Assembly (NCBI GenBank): GCA_018222405.1
Contig: JAAFAI010000002.1
Span: 248,001-312,000 of the forward strand
DNA: 64,000 nt
From: Gammaproteobacteria bacterium
Lineage (GTDB): Bacteria > Pseudomonadota > Gammaproteobacteria > Enterobacterales > Alteromonadaceae
Direction of reading: 5' to 3'
Position numbers and translations under genes: made by a program. The notes under the pieces were generated by a model. The model ran no database searches, was not told the DNA's origin, and was given only the letters and a program-made list of their open reading frames with translations. This document shows positions 35,596-45,636 of this stretch, piece after piece (the stretch's first letter is position 1; every line of letters starts with the position of its first letter).

Positions 35596-36057
35596 ATGAC
35601 CAAGCCCTCAGGGTTTACTTTAATTGAAGTTATGATCGCAGTGGTCATCGTTGGCATTATCGCCGCTATTGGTTATCCGTCGTACCAGTCAATGTTGGTC
35701 AGTACTAACCGCAGCACTGCCCAGGCTGATCTGATGGGTTTTGCCTCGGCAATGGAGCGCCACTATGCTACCACGTTCAGTTATGCCGGCGCCGCCGCTG
35801 GCGGTAGTGATACCGGAGCGCCCGCGGTGTTTGCAGCGCATTCGCCGTCCACAGAGCCGGCTGGTAAGAAAAAATACACCCTGACTATTCATGCGGTCAG
35901 TGCTGATGGCAGCAGCTATGAGCTGCGAGCGGTGCCGGTGAGTGGCAGCCCTCAGGCGGGGGATGGTACTTTGTATTACTTTAGTGACGGGCGAAAAGCC
36001 TGGGATCAGAACAGTGATGGAAGTGTTGGCGGCAGCGAATACTGCTGGTCCTGCTAA
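35596..36057 (+). CDS. pilE: Type IV pilus minor pilin PilE
   Basis: A 153-residue prepilin with leader MTKPSG and helix FTLIEVMIAVVIVGIIAAIGYPSYQ, then STAQADLMGFASAMERHYAT, the PilE hallmark. The C-terminus has YYFSDGRKAWDQNSDG and ends in CWSC. It is the last gene of the pilVWXY1E set, 5 bases after pilY1, and its 3' end faces the fimU-like gene. It belongs to the minor pilins required for normal pilus display, not to the major pilin. Confidence 0.92.
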   Translation: MTKPSGFTLIEVMIAVVIVGIIAAIGYPSYQSMLVSTNRSTAQADLMGFASAMERHYATTFSYAGAAAGGSDTGAPAVFAAHSPSTEPAGKKKYTLTIHAVSADGSSYELRAVPVSGSPQAGDGTLYYFSDGRKAWDQNSDGSVGGSEYCWSC

Positions 36058-36063
36058 GCGGAT

Positions 36064-36621
36064 TTAACTGCAGGTTAATGCCGCGCCGGTGTGGTTTTCA
36101 TTAATGCCGTCGTCATCTGAATCCTGAGCGATGGCAATTTTACCGTAGCCATTGATAATCAGGCCAACCGCCTTATCGGCTTTACTGGTGTCATCGCAAA
36201 TCGTGAACGTTGTGGTGACATTAGCGCCGCCTCTGACGTCAAACACAAGTGCTTTGGACGGCGCGTCAATCTTAACGCTGGCATGCAGCTTTTCGGTGGA
36301 GCTCAGCAGGGTTTCGTTTGAGCTCCGTTTACCGTCGCCGTCCACGTCATAAAAAGCCATGCTTGGGTAAGTCCAGTTGCTGAGACAGTTCGTATAATCC
36401 TGTGAAGGACATACCACTACTTCGGTTTGTTCTTCCATGGCTTTAAAGCGGGCGAGGCGGGTCAGTGCGCTTAGTTCGTTAATTTCTTTAGTCAGTATAG
36501 AATGGTTAATGAACCCGCGGGCGCCAGGCACAACCACGCCGGCAATGATACTTAGCACCGCAACGGTTATCATAAGTTCGATCAGCGTGTAGCCTGAGTG
36601 GCGCATAGAAAACATCTTCAT
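36064..36621 (-). CDS. FimT/FimU-like minor pilin (GspH family)
   Basis: A 185-residue leftward prepilin with a Lys/Arg leader ending RHSG and helix YTLIELMITVAVLSIIAGVVVPG. The globular part has GspH/FimU features: ELSALTRLARFKAMEEQTEVVVC, FYDVDGDGKRSSNE and C-terminal cysteines. In related genomes a FimU/FimT protein belongs to the pilVWXY1E set; here it is inverted, 6 bases from the pilE stop. M1 (36621) and M4 are both possible starts. Confidence 0.85.
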   Translation of the reverse strand: MKMFSMRHSGYTLIELMITVAVLSIIAGVVVPGARGFINHSILTKEINELSALTRLARFKAMEEQTEVVVCPSQDYTNCLSNWTYPSMAFYDVDGDGKRSSNETLLSSTEKLHASVKIDAPSKALVFDVRGGANVTTTFTICDDTSKADKAVGLIINGYGKIAIAQDSDDDGINENHTGAALTCS

Positions 36622-36816
36622 ACTGTTGATTCTGCGGGTAGTTTATCGTACAACCAGGTAAATTGTTTATGAAAATAAACACCTTGTTATTGGTAAACCG
36701 ACTAACTGTCTGCAACGTTTCGGTTGGCTGAACTGATTGTGTGTAATGCCTGCATGACAACATGGCGCCTTTTAACGTAGACTGTATACAAGTTATAGAG
36801 AACTCTGGATTATCTA

Positions 36817-37650
36817 ATGGATAAACAAGCGGTTATTGAGGAAATGAAAGTACTGCCAACAATTGATGTGGCGTACGAAGTTACCCGACGGGTAGGGTTT
36901 ATAAAACAACAGCTCAAGCAATCGGGTATGAATGCTCTGGTGCTTGGCATCAGTGGCGGAATCGACTCCTGTACGCTGGGGCGATTGGCTCAGCTGGCTA
37001 TTGATGAGCTCAATCAGGAGCATCATGAAAAGTACCAGTTTGTAGCGGTACGTTTGCCCTATAATGTTCAGGCTGACGAAGAAGATGCCCAGGCGTCGAT
37101 CGATTTTATTCAGCCTACTCAGGCTATTGCAGTGAACGTGCAGCCCGGAGCCGATGCTATCCACCAGGAAACCTGTTCGGCATTGACCGCGGCGGGTTTG
37201 TTACCAGCCGATGAGAGCAAGCAGGACTTTGTCAAAGGTAACGTTAAAGCCCGTACCCGAATGGTTATTCAGTATGAAATTGCCGGTATGGTTGATGGCC
37301 TGGTGCTGGGTACAGACCATTCTGCTGAAAATATTACCGGGTTTTATACCAAGTATGGTGATGGAGCCTGTGATCTAGCTCCGCTGTTTGGCTTAAGTAA
37401 ACGGCAGGTTCGTCAGGTCGCTGAGCATCTGGGCGCACCAGCAAAAATTATTCATAAGGCACCAACCGCAGACCTCGAAACCTTATCGCCACAGAAAGCC
37501 GATGAACAGGCATTAGGGCTGACTTATGACCAGATCGATGATTTTCTCGAAAATAAACCGGTTGCAGCGGAAGTATCTGAAAAGTTACTGTATATTTATA
37601 AACGTACACAACATAAACGTGTACCCATTCCTACTATTTACGATGAGTAA
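36817..37650 (+). CDS. nadE: Ammonia-dependent NAD+ synthetase
   Basis: NadE amidates nicotinic acid adenine dinucleotide with ammonia and ATP. The 277-residue protein has the PP-loop SGGIDS and the later [33 protein letters not shown]-type region that binds the deamido substrate; no glutaminase domain is fused, so free ammonia is used. It is followed after 6 bases by glnB, a nitrogen sensor, which fits a nitrogen-linked operon. A TATACA sequence at 36785-36790 may be its -10 box. Confidence 0.96.
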   Translation: MDKQAVIEEMKVLPTIDVAYEVTRRVGFIKQQLKQSGMNALVLGISGGIDSCTLGRLAQLAIDELNQEHHEKYQFVAVRLPYNVQADEEDAQASIDFIQPTQAIAVNVQPGADAIHQETCSALTAAGLLPADESKQDFVKGNVKARTRMVIQYEIAGMVDGLVLGTDHSAENITGFYTKYGDGACDLAPLFGLSKRQVRQVAEHLGAPAKIIHKAPTADLETLSPQKADEQALGLTYDQIDDFLENKPVAAEVSEKLLYIYKRTQHKRVPIPTIYDE

Positions 37651-37995
<345 letters not shown>

Positions 37996-38019
37996 TCGCT
38001 ACGCCTTTATTTATCAACA

Positions 38020-38046
38020 AAAAAGGAGTGCTTTGCACTCCTTTTT
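38020..38046 (+). terminator. Rho-independent terminator after glnB
   Basis: A 12-bp perfect stem (38020-38031 with 38035-38046), TTT loop and T run. The A run on the left arm lets it also serve the leftward slyD gene. Confidence 0.93.
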
Positions 38047-38080
38047 GCTTAAACCCTTTCAGGTTGGCTCCGGGCGAAGC

Positions 38081-38560
38081 CTAGTGATTGCAACCGCCTT
38101 TGCCGTGAACATGGCCGTGGGCCAGTTCATCTTCTGTGGGCTCACGAACATCCAGAACTTCCACTTCAAAAGACAGGGCGACACCTGCCAGCGGATGGTT
38201 ACCATCGATAATCACTTCGTCATCGGTTTTCTCTATCACAATAACCGACTGCTCACCGGCATCGGTGGTAGCGCGAAACTGCATACCAGGCTCTACTTCC
38301 ATTCCATCAAACATTGAAGCCGGAACTGCCTGCACCAGGTGATCAAGACGTTCACCATAAGCTTTTTCCGGAGCAACGGTAACATCAAACTTTTCACCGG
38401 CGGCTTTACCCTGCAGGGCCTCTTCGAGACCACTAATTAAAAAGCGACTGCCAAGCAGTGCGGATAATGGTTCTCCACCGGTGGATGAATCAAGCTCGGT
38501 ACCATCTTCGGTGCTTACGGTGTAGTGCAGGGTTACTACACTGTTTTGCGAAATCTGCAT
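38081..38560 (-). CDS. slyD: FKBP-type peptidyl-prolyl isomerase SlyD
   Basis: A 159-residue cytosolic prolyl isomerase and chaperone with the IF flap inserted in the FKBP core (VAPEKAYGERLDHLVQAVP). The C-terminal tail is His- and Cys-bearing (HGHVHGKGGCNH) but much shorter than the metal-rich tail of E. coli SlyD, so nickel storage capacity is probably lower. The core motifs VTLHYTVSTEDGTELDSS and DGNHPLAGVALSFEVEVLDV are intact. Convergent with glnB across the shared terminator. Confidence 0.94.
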   Translation of the reverse strand: MQISQNSVVTLHYTVSTEDGTELDSSTGGEPLSALLGSRFLISGLEEALQGKAAGEKFDVTVAPEKAYGERLDHLVQAVPASMFDGMEVEPGMQFRATTDAGEQSVIVIEKTDDEVIIDGNHPLAGVALSFEVEVLDVREPTEDELAHGHVHGKGGCNH

Positions 38561-38614
38561 AATCTCTGCCTTTTCGGAGGTTGTAAAAATAAAAATATAC
38601 GCCGTGCGCCTTAT

Positions 38615-39592
38615 TTAGAGCGTATACGGCAAGTCACAATGAATCAACTCCAATGCCGGATTAGTTGACAGTCTGAAGCTATCCTCGGTGGTGGTATCAT
38701 TATTAACAACGGCCAGGAGCCAGGTTTCCTCACCCAGTACCGCCGCGCGCAGGATGGTGCCGCCTGAGCGCCAGTGCTCGCCAGCCTGTTTTTCCAGTTT
38801 GGCGGTGGCAATCTCATCACAGGCCTCGGGCAACTTAAATATCATTGCTGCCCGCTTGTTCCTGCCCAGGTAACGGGTTCGGGCAACCACTTCCTGACCC
38901 ATATAGCAGCCTTTGTTAAAGTCGATAGCATCCAACGCCTGCAGGTTCATCATCTGCGGAACGTACTGATTAATCTGTTCTTCGCTGATCAGTGCGGGAA
39001 TACCGCTGGCAATGTCTAGTGCGGTGGCTGCTGTTTCCTCAAATAGCGGTAAATCAGCATCGCTGACCGTTTGAGCGAATGCCGGCGAAGCGTCTTTCTT
39101 CAGGGCAAGCAGAACAGTATCAGCAGGATAATCTAAAGCAATACAGAAACCTGAATCAGATTCGACCATGGCCATCGGACTTTCAGGCAACGCAGCAAAA
39201 TGGCCTTCCAGTAACGCGGTGGCTTGCTTACCCTTTAGCAGGTAAAAATCAAAATTTTCTGTTTCGGAGGCGATGTCAATCTTTGAAAATACGCCATACT
39301 TTTTGAGCTGCTCTGCCGAAGCGCCCACTGCGGTGCTGCCTGCAATCAGATAAAGGGCGGAAGCGCCATTGGCCACCAGACTCACACTCCAGCTCTTGCC
39401 TTTAAAATCACAGTGTGCGCTGCGGCGCACGGTTGCGTCAGCCATCTTATTGATATCGATGGTTAACTGACTGTGCAAAAAGGTTTTGGCATCATCGCCA
39501 CTGACACTCACACAGGCCATCGACGGCAAAGCCACAACTAAATGATCGGGAAAAGCATCCAGCTTAGGAGGGAGTCGGGAGTATGATTGCAT
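38615..39592 (-). CDS. ygfZ: Folate-binding Fe-S cluster maintenance protein YgfZ
   Basis: A GcvT-like protein that binds tetrahydrofolate and supports repair of certain Fe-S enzymes. The signature KGCYMGQEVVAR with its essential Cys is present near residue 230. I start it at the ATG at 39592 (325 residues, MQSYSRLPPKLDAFPDH), which gives the family length; a longer frame to 39739 adds 49 residues unlike the family. It is divergent from sdhE-ygfX, the same grouping as in E. coli. Confidence 0.93.
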   Translation of the reverse strand: MQSYSRLPPKLDAFPDHLVVALPSMACVSVSGDDAKTFLHSQLTIDINKMADATVRRSAHCDFKGKSWSVSLVANGASALYLIAGSTAVGASAEQLKKYGVFSKIDIASETENFDFYLLKGKQATALLEGHFAALPESPMAMVESDSGFCIALDYPADTVLLALKKDASPAFAQTVSDADLPLFEETAATALDIASGIPALISEEQINQYVPQMMNLQALDAIDFNKGCYMGQEVVARTRYLGRNKRAAMIFKLPEACDEIATAKLEKQAGEHWRSGGTILRAAVLGEETWLLAVVNNDTTTEDSFRLSTNPALELIHCDLPYTL

Positions 39593-39837
39593 AGTGATAT
39601 TTACGCCTGATGATTTATCTAACCTGCTGGTGTATATGAGGGGTATCAGAGAGAAGATCAAGGGGGAAATTATTAGTTGTTCTTTGGGCAGACTAGCCTC
39701 CTGCACAAAAGCGGCTGATAGTCTCTGAAATGCACGCACAGACTGGGTCGCATGGAATTGTATAAGTAAACCAACGCGGGATAGTGGCGCCTTCAGGCCA
39801 GTATCAACCTGTATCTAACCGTGATATATTTGCCGCC

Positions 39838-40116
39838 ATGACTATTTTACACAATCAACCGGTTATGTTTACTGCAAAACGTTATGCACGATTGAAATGG
39901 GCCTGCCGCCGCGGCATGCTGGAGCTGGACGTACTGTTACTGCCATTTGTTGAAGAAGCGTTTAACGATCTGTCTGAACAGGATAAGGAAACGTTTGAAA
40001 GGTTGCTGACCTGTGACGATCCGGATTTGTTCGCCTGGATTATGGGCCACCAGACCTGTCAGGATCCTGAGCTGGCCAGGATGGTCGATACGATTGTCAG
40101 CCGGGTCAAAGTATAG
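39838..40116 (+). CDS. sdhE: FAD assembly factor SdhE
   Basis: SdhE helps attach FAD covalently to succinate dehydrogenase and fumarate reductase flavoproteins. The protein has the WACRRGMLELD signature with the essential RGxxE, and CDDPDLFAWIMGH. From the ATG at 39838 it has 92 residues; the ATG at 39865 (83 residues) aligns better with the E. coli start, and neither has a strong ribosome site. It is followed by ygfX, which starts inside or next to its end. The divergent gap to ygfZ shows nothing further. Confidence 0.92.
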   Translation: MTILHNQPVMFTAKRYARLKWACRRGMLELDVLLLPFVEEAFNDLSEQDKETFERLLTCDDPDLFAWIMGHQTCQDPELARMVDTIVSRVKV

Positions 40117-40522
40117 CGTTTTTCTGCAACCGCCCCTGCGCCAGCCTGTTTATCGAATGATGCTGGCCAGTGTGGCAGTCGCGATTATTCTGGTGCTAGC
40201 GCCGACGCTGTGGTGGGCATTACTAACCGGATGTATCAGCTTGTGCCTGGCAATGTTGTGGCCGCTGAATTTTGAATCTCACCCACAGACCTGGATTGTA
40301 GATGAGGCCGGCGCTGGGTATTCGGTCACTACCGGTCGTCAGGATAACGCTGGTAGCTGGCAAATCAGCCCGCGCTCAAAGCTGCTTCCCGGTGCAATGT
40401 ATCTGGTGCGTTATTTTCAGCAGTCGCAACGGTTTGAAACCTGCTGGCTTTTCCCCTGGCAGGTTCGGGATAAAGATTACCGCCGACTCGCCAGGATTGT
40501 GTTTAGGCAAGGACAACTCTGA
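40094..40522 (+). CDS. ygfX: YgfX (CptA)-like membrane protein
   Basis: A small protein with two membrane helices (VYRMMLASVAVAIILVLAPTLW-type start, then ALLTGCISLCLAMLW) and a soluble C-terminal part ending RLARIVFRQ, matching the ygfX position and layout directly downstream of sdhE. In E. coli YgfX works with SdhE and was also proposed as a toxin acting on cytoskeletal proteins. The start is uncertain: no ATG fits the family length, so I suggest TTG at 40094 (142 residues), which overlaps sdhE by 23 bases. An ATG at 40157 would cut the first helix short. Confidence 0.65.
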   Translation: MSAGSKYSVFLQPPLRQPVYRMMLASVAVAIILVLAPTLWWALLTGCISLCLAMLWPLNFESHPQTWIVDEAGAGYSVTTGRQDNAGSWQISPRSKLLPGAMYLVRYFQQSQRFETCWLFPWQVRDKDYRRLARIVFRQGQL

Positions 40523-41365
40523 ATGTTAGGACTTTATTTGCAGGCTGGTTTTAAAAAAGCCGCTGATATTACGCCGTCATCACTGGAAGGCCTGCAGCGC
40601 GCGCCGGTGTTATGGCAGACCTTCTTACCCAGCGCACGTCACTATAAAAAATACTGTAAGTTAGTTGGCTGGGAAAACCCTGACCAGATGCACCCGTTTT
40701 ACTGGCAGGTGCGAGGACTTTCATTGCAACTACGTTTGCTGGCCCACGGCAAAAGCCCTTTCAAATTACTGGGACTGGTACATTTACAGAACCGCGTGGA
40801 CGAGTATGCTGAATGCCGCACCGATATTCCCTGTGAGCTGGTGGCCCGGTTTGGCACCGTTTTCCAGCATCGCCGTGGATTGGCCGTAGAAGTCACCGTT
40901 ACCGGCAACCAGCGCGGTCAGCGGGTATACAGTGCAACCGGCACATACCTGATGCAAACCCCACTGAAGCCTGGCCCGTTACCCGCCTACGAGAGTGATA
41001 TTGCTGCGCCTGGTGAAACCTCACCAAAGGCTGCTGAGTTAACATTCAATGCTTCAATGGTGCGCCGCTATGCGAGCGTATCTGGCGATGTGAATCCGAT
41101 TCATTTGAGTACGCTGACGGCCAGGTTATTTGGCTTTAAACGAGCGATTGTGCATGGTATGTACAGTGGAGCACAGGCCATTTCCGTGCTGGATAAGCAG
41201 GCAGAGCTGAATGGCAAAGCAGTGCGGTTAGCGTTTAAACGGCCGCTGTTTGTGCCTGCCAAAGCCGTGTTGTTCAGCGAACAAGGCGACGAGACTAGCC
41301 ATTTTTCGCTGGTCTCTGGCGACCGCGAGCAGGCGGAGACTTACTTCACCGGCCAGGTTGGCTGA
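40523..41365 (+). CDS. MaoC-like hydratase/dehydratase
   Basis: A 280-residue double hot-dog protein. The C-terminal domain has the hydratase signature YASVSGDVNPIHLS with the catalytic Asp and His, and RAIVHGMYSG. The N-terminal domain is degenerate, as in eukaryotic-type enoyl-CoA hydratase 2 proteins. It probably acts on acyl-CoA or acyl-ACP intermediates. It begins directly at the ygfX stop (ATG at 40523) but has no obvious link in function, and converges with nadB. Confidence 0.82.
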   Translation: MLGLYLQAGFKKAADITPSSLEGLQRAPVLWQTFLPSARHYKKYCKLVGWENPDQMHPFYWQVRGLSLQLRLLAHGKSPFKLLGLVHLQNRVDEYAECRTDIPCELVARFGTVFQHRRGLAVEVTVTGNQRGQRVYSATGTYLMQTPLKPGPLPAYESDIAAPGETSPKAAELTFNASMVRRYASVSGDVNPIHLSTLTARLFGFKRAIVHGMYSGAQAISVLDKQAELNGKAVRLAFKRPLFVPAKAVLFSEQGDETSHFSLVSGDREQAETYFTGQVG

Positions 41366-41383
41366 CACCGCCACCTGCAGCGT

Positions 41384-43066
41384 TTAGTGCTCGAAGCTGG
41401 TTAAATCACCCGGTTGCGGTGAGCTATTAGATGGCATGGGCGTTAAAATGGATGGCGTTGCATTCTCGGCCCGTTCGGGATAATCCTGATTGTAATGCAG
41501 TCCGCGACTTTCCCGACGCTGCATGGCGCAGCGCACTATAAGCTCAGCCACAGTCACCAGATTACGAAGCTCCAGTAAGTTATTGCTGACCCGGAAGTTC
41601 GAGTAATAATCGCTGATTTCCTGTTCCAGCAGCTTAATCCGGCGAATTGCCCTCTCCAGCCGTTTGGTCGTGCGCACGATGCCCACGTAGTCCCACATAA
41701 ACAGCCGTAGCTCATGCCAGTTATGCTGAATAATAACCTCTTCGTCAGAGTCGTTGACCTTACTTTCATCCCAGGGGAGGATTGGCTCTTCAGGCGGCGT
41801 TTCATCCAGTCGGGAAAGAATATGCTCAGCCGCTGAACGGGCAAAAACGATACATTCCAGCAGTGAATTAGACGCCATCCGATTGGCACCGTGTAAGCCG
41901 GTGTACGCGACTTCGCCAACCGCATAGACGTTATCCAGATCGGTACGCGCATTTAAATCGGTCATCACGCCGCCGCAACTATAATGAGCTGCCGGAACTA
42001 CCGGAATGGCTTCGCGGGTGATATCTATGCCCAGCGAGCGGCATTTGCGATAAATATTCGGGAAGTGCTTCACGATGAAGTCGGCGGGTTTATGACTAAT
42101 GTCCAGATACATACAGTCAGCGCCCAGTCGTTTCATCTCATAGTCGATGGCTCGGGCAACAATATCCCGCGGAGCAAGATCTTTACGCTCGTCGAACTTC
42201 TCCATAAACGGCGTGCCGTCGGCGTGAACCAGTCGGGCCCCTTCGCCACGTAGTGCTTCGGTAATCAGGAAGTTGCGCGCCTGCGGGTGGAATAAACAGG
42301 TCGGGTGGAACTGATTAAATTCCATGTTGGCGACCCGGCAACCTGCCCGCCACGCCATGGCAATTCCATCACCGCTGGCAATATCCGGATTCGAGGTGTA
42401 CTGGTAAACCTTGCTGGCACCACCGGTGGCCAGGGTAATAAACCGGCTGCGGATCACTTCAACCTGTTCCCGCTTGCGGTTCCACACGTACACGCCTTTG
42501 CAGCGGTCTGGGTTTTCCTGACTTTTAATCATATCGATAGCGTTGTAGCGCTCAAAAATATGAATGTTGGGGTGCTGGGATACCGCTTCGTTGAGGGTGA
42601 TTTGCAGCGCTTCGCCAGTGGCATCGGCGGCATGCAGAATGCGACGGAAGCTATGTCCGCCCTCACGGGTGAGGTGATAGCGGTTTTCGCCGTTATCGGC
42701 CTGTTCCTGATCAAAGGGCACGCCATGTTCGATTAACCATTCCATAGCGCTTTTGGCATTTTGCGCGGTAAACCGCACAACGTCTTCATCGCAAAGGTAG
42801 GCGCCAGCCTCCAGGGTATCCTGAACATGGGACTCAATGGAATCGCGCTCGTCAAACACCGCTGCAATACCGCCCTGAGCGTAACGGGTCGAGCCTTCGT
42901 TACAATCGCTCTTACTAAGCAGGATAATGCGGCAGTAATTGGCCAGTGATAAGGCCAGGCTCATGCCTGCCGCGCCAGAACCGATAATTAAAACATCACA
43001 ACTGTGCTCAACGTTAGCGTCAGCAGGTTGCTCTGGAGTTACAGATGAAGAAGCGTTTGAATTCAT
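41384..43066 (-). CDS. nadB: L-aspartate oxidase
   Basis: NadB oxidises aspartate to iminoaspartate, the first step of NAD synthesis from aspartate. The 560-residue flavoprotein has the FAD-binding [14 protein letters not shown] near residue 30, the [12 protein letters not shown] and HTREGGHS-type substrate region ([15 protein letters not shown]), the HPTCL and [32 protein letters not shown]-type motif, and a helical C-terminus. The length exceeds E. coli by about 20 residues at both ends. It is divergent from rpoE, the same arrangement as in E. coli. nadE in this window catalyses the last step of the same pathway. Confidence 0.96.
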   Translation of the reverse strand: MNSNASSSVTPEQPADANVEHSCDVLIIGSGAAGMSLALSLANYCRIILLSKSDCNEGSTRYAQGGIAAVFDERDSIESHVQDTLEAGAYLCDEDVVRFTAQNAKSAMEWLIEHGVPFDQEQADNGENRYHLTREGGHSFRRILHAADATGEALQITLNEAVSQHPNIHIFERYNAIDMIKSQENPDRCKGVYVWNRKREQVEVIRSRFITLATGGASKVYQYTSNPDIASGDGIAMAWRAGCRVANMEFNQFHPTCLFHPQARNFLITEALRGEGARLVHADGTPFMEKFDERKDLAPRDIVARAIDYEMKRLGADCMYLDISHKPADFIVKHFPNIYRKCRSLGIDITREAIPVVPAAHYSCGGVMTDLNARTDLDNVYAVGEVAYTGLHGANRMASNSLLECIVFARSAAEHILSRLDETPPEEPILPWDESKVNDSDEEVIIQHNWHELRLFMWDYVGIVRTTKRLERAIRRIKLLEQEISDYYSNFRVSNNLLELRNLVTVAELIVRCAMQRRESRGLHYNQDYPERAENATPSILTPMPSNSSPQPGDLTSFEH

Positions 43067-43212
43067 GTAATGTAAGGGTCACAATGCGTGATTTTCGGAA
43101 AGTCTAATAAAACTCGGCGCAAACGTAAAAGAATAAACGCCTCTATGGCAACTATTTTACCGATATTTTGGGTGTTTAGCTTGAGAAATGAAAAAAAGAT
43201 CACATTCTTTGC

Positions 43213-43239
43213 GAACTTTTTAAAATACGCGAAGTCTAC
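43213..43239 (+). promoter_or_regulatory. sigmaE-dependent promoter of rpoE
   Basis: GAACTT (43213-43218) and TCTAC (43235-43239) are separated by exactly 16 bases, matching the sigmaE consensus and the layout of the autoregulated E. coli rpoE promoter. The AAAA-rich spacer start is also typical. It lies 54 bases before the rpoE start. Confidence 0.75.
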
Positions 43240-43292
43240 TCAATTGCTTGCATGAGCTATTTGGGATTTAGTCGGTAGGAGAAATGGCTCGA

Positions 43293-43871
43293 ATGAGCGA
43301 GCAAATAACTGATCAACAGTTGGTTGAACGTGTTCAGCAAGGCGATAAGAACGCGTTTAATCTGCTGGTAACGCGCTATCAGCATAAAGTGATGCACTTG
43401 GTTTCGCGCTATGTGAAAAACACCGGTGATGTGGCAGACGTCACGCAGGATGCGTTTATTAAAGCGTATCGTGCGTTACCCAATTTCAGGGGCGACAGCG
43501 CATTTTATACCTGGTTATATCGTATAGCAGTGAACAGCGCCAAAAATTATTTGGTTGCTATCGGGCGTAAGCCGCCCGCCAGTGATGTCGATGCTGAAGA
43601 AGCGGACTATTATGATGGCAGTGATGCACTGAAGGAGCATTCATCTCCTGAGCGAAGCGTCCTGTCGGACGAATTAGAGGCGACTTTGTTTCGCGCTATG
43701 GAAAAATTGCCTGACGACTTACGAATGGCAATTACCTTGCGTGAAATTGAGGGGCTGAGTTACGAAGAAATTGCAAATGTTATGGCCTGCCCTGTAGGAA
43801 CGGTGCGTTCCAGGATATTCAGAGCACGGGAAGCTATTGATAAGGTCATTCAACCATTACTGGAAACCTGA
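43293..43871 (+). CDS. rpoE: RNA polymerase sigmaE factor
   Basis: An ECF sigma factor of 192 residues that directs the envelope-stress response. Region 2 (NAFNLLVTRYQHKVMHLVSRYV...FIKAYRALPNFRGDSAFYTWLYRIAVN-type) and region 4 (LPDDLRMAITLREIEGLSYEEIA) match E. coli RpoE along the whole length. I chose the ATG at 43293 (MSEQITDQQLVERV) by homology; an in-frame ATG at 43284 would put the ribosome site AGGAG too close. It starts the rpoE-rseA-rseB-rseC operon. Confidence 0.97.
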   Translation: MSEQITDQQLVERVQQGDKNAFNLLVTRYQHKVMHLVSRYVKNTGDVADVTQDAFIKAYRALPNFRGDSAFYTWLYRIAVNSAKNYLVAIGRKPPASDVDAEEADYYDGSDALKEHSSPERSVLSDELEATLFRAMEKLPDDLRMAITLREIEGLSYEEIANVMACPVGTVRSRIFRAREAIDKVIQPLLET

Positions 43872-43968
43872 TATTGAGCTTTAGGGCCGGGATCAGGTAC
43901 AGTAGATTTTGACAAGGTTGCCTTATAACGATGAAAAGTAATCAAGGCGTAACCAGGAAAAGTACTTT

Positions 43969-44571
43969 ATGACGCAGCAACACGAAAAATTATCGGCTTT
44001 TATGGACGGCGAACTCGATGACAACGGGTTTGTTGACAGCATTAAAAACGATAGTGAATCACTGGCAAAATGGCGCAGCTACCATGTTATTCGTAGCGGC
44101 TTACGTAAAGAAGCCTCAGTGATGCCGGAATTTGATATTACTGCCCAGGTTGCAGCCGCGCTTGAGCAGGAACCTACAGTGTTGGCGCCAAAGTCTAAAT
44201 GGAAGTCGCTGCCTGTGGTGAATAAGGTAGTGCCATTCCTTCGTCAATCAGGACAGTTGGCCGTGGCGGCCTCGGTGGCTGCTGCTGTGATTCTGGGTGT
44301 GCAGCAGGTTAATCAACAGCCTGCGGCGGAAGAACCATTCACAACGTTCCAGACTCCGGTTATTCCTGGTATGCCACAGGCTGGCATGGCACCAGTTAGT
44401 CTTGAACAGAGCAACATTTTGCCAAACAATCGCGCTGGCGATTCGGATGCACTGTTACAGAAGCGTCGACAAATCAACGCATTGCTTGCCGATCACGAAC
44501 AGCAACTTAAACTGAAGCAGGCAGAAGAACAATCTCAACAGGCCGCGGAATCTGAACCTAATCAGCCTTAA
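43969..44571 (+). CDS. rseA: Anti-sigmaE factor RseA
   Basis: A 200-residue single-pass inner-membrane protein. The cytosolic N-terminus (EKLSAFMDGELDDNG, KWRSYHVIRSGLRKEA) holds sigmaE. A membrane helix lies at about 90-108 (QLAVAASVAAAVILGVQ). The periplasmic part is Gln-rich at its end and is the target of DegS and RseP cleavage in homologues. It follows rpoE by 97 bases and precedes rseB by 5. Confidence 0.94.
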   Translation: MTQQHEKLSAFMDGELDDNGFVDSIKNDSESLAKWRSYHVIRSGLRKEASVMPEFDITAQVAAALEQEPTVLAPKSKWKSLPVVNKVVPFLRQSGQLAVAASVAAAVILGVQQVNQQPAAEEPFTTFQTPVIPGMPQAGMAPVSLEQSNILPNNRAGDSDALLQKRRQINALLADHEQQLKLKQAEEQSQQAAESEPNQP

Positions 44572-44576
44572 TTACT

Positions 44577-45635
44577 ATGCAAGCATTCTTTGATGTAAAG
44601 CAACGCACTGCCCGGGCAGTGCGTTTGTTGTTTCTAACTAGCCTAATTTCTGCAGCGCCAGCGGTAATTCACGCTCAGCAAGACTCGCAAAGCGAGCCTG
44701 AGCAGATAACCGAACCAAATCTGGCTCTCGCTGAAGTCCCGCGTCAAAATCTGAGCGGCTTAGAGTGGCTGGAACGCTTAGCCCAAATCAATCGCACCTC
44801 CAATTTTGAAGTATCGTTTGTACTGACCAGAGCCGGTGAGGAAATGACGCCCTATCTGTGGCGACATGCAGTGTTAGAAGATGGTCTGGAAGCCGAGCAG
44901 CTCAATTTGCAAAACGGACCGGGTCAGGAAATGATCCGTCTTGGCAATGTAGTCAGCGTGTTCGAACCAGACGTGCAGCCTTACAGCATATACGCCAGTG
45001 CCATTAGTGGACCGTTGCCCAGCGATTTATTGTACAACCCAACGGCGCTAACTGACGCTTACCAGTTCATTACTATCGGCCGCACCCGGGTTTCCGGCCG
45101 GGCTGCCCAGCAGTTACGTATCGTTAGTCGCGACAACAAGCGCTATAACTATCAGGTGTGGCTCGACGAAGAAACCGGCATGTTATTAAAGCTGGATATG
45201 GTGGATTTACAGGGCTCATTGCTGGAGCAAATTCAGGTCACCGCGGTGAATGTGAGTGAGCAGCCGTCGCCGTATTTTTCCCGAATAAACCCGCAAGCTT
45301 TACCTGGTGCGGTGGCCATGACACCCAAACCCCGACAGCATCAGTGGGAAGTGAAATTTCTACCTGTAGGAATGGAAGAAATTAAACGCGAAACCCGGCG
45401 TCTGGCCATGACCGGTCAGGTGGTAGAATACAAACTGTTTAGTGATGGCATGGTAGATGTGTCGGTTTATGTGCAACCCGCCCAGGATTCACTCGATTCT
45501 GACGTAGTGCTGCGCCACTCAACCAGTACGTTTTTGTCGTTAACCAATGGTCAGGTGCAAATCACTATCATTGGTAAAGTACCCCCGCAAACTGCCTACG
45601 AAATTGCCCATTCCATCGGTGCAGCCGGAGAGTAA
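44577..45635 (+). CDS. rseB: Periplasmic regulator RseB
   Basis: A 352-residue exported protein with a signal peptide (hydrophobic LLFLTSLISAAPAVIHA, cleavage after about residue 33). It has the MucB/RseB two-domain layout: a LolA-like large domain (SGLEWLERLAQINRTSNFEVSFVL) and a smaller C-terminal domain (HSTSTFLSLTNGQVQITIIGKVP). It binds RseA and protects it from DegS until lipopolysaccharide intermediates displace it. The rseC GTG begins one base after its stop codon. Confidence 0.95.
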   Translation: MQAFFDVKQRTARAVRLLFLTSLISAAPAVIHAQQDSQSEPEQITEPNLALAEVPRQNLSGLEWLERLAQINRTSNFEVSFVLTRAGEEMTPYLWRHAVLEDGLEAEQLNLQNGPGQEMIRLGNVVSVFEPDVQPYSIYASAISGPLPSDLLYNPTALTDAYQFITIGRTRVSGRAAQQLRIVSRDNKRYNYQVWLDEETGMLLKLDMVDLQGSLLEQIQVTAVNVSEQPSPYFSRINPQALPGAVAMTPKPRQHQWEVKFLPVGMEEIKRETRRLAMTGQVVEYKLFSDGMVDVSVYVQPAQDSLDSDVVLRHSTSTFLSLTNGQVQITIIGKVPPQTAYEIAHSIGAAGE

Positions 45636-45636
45636 A

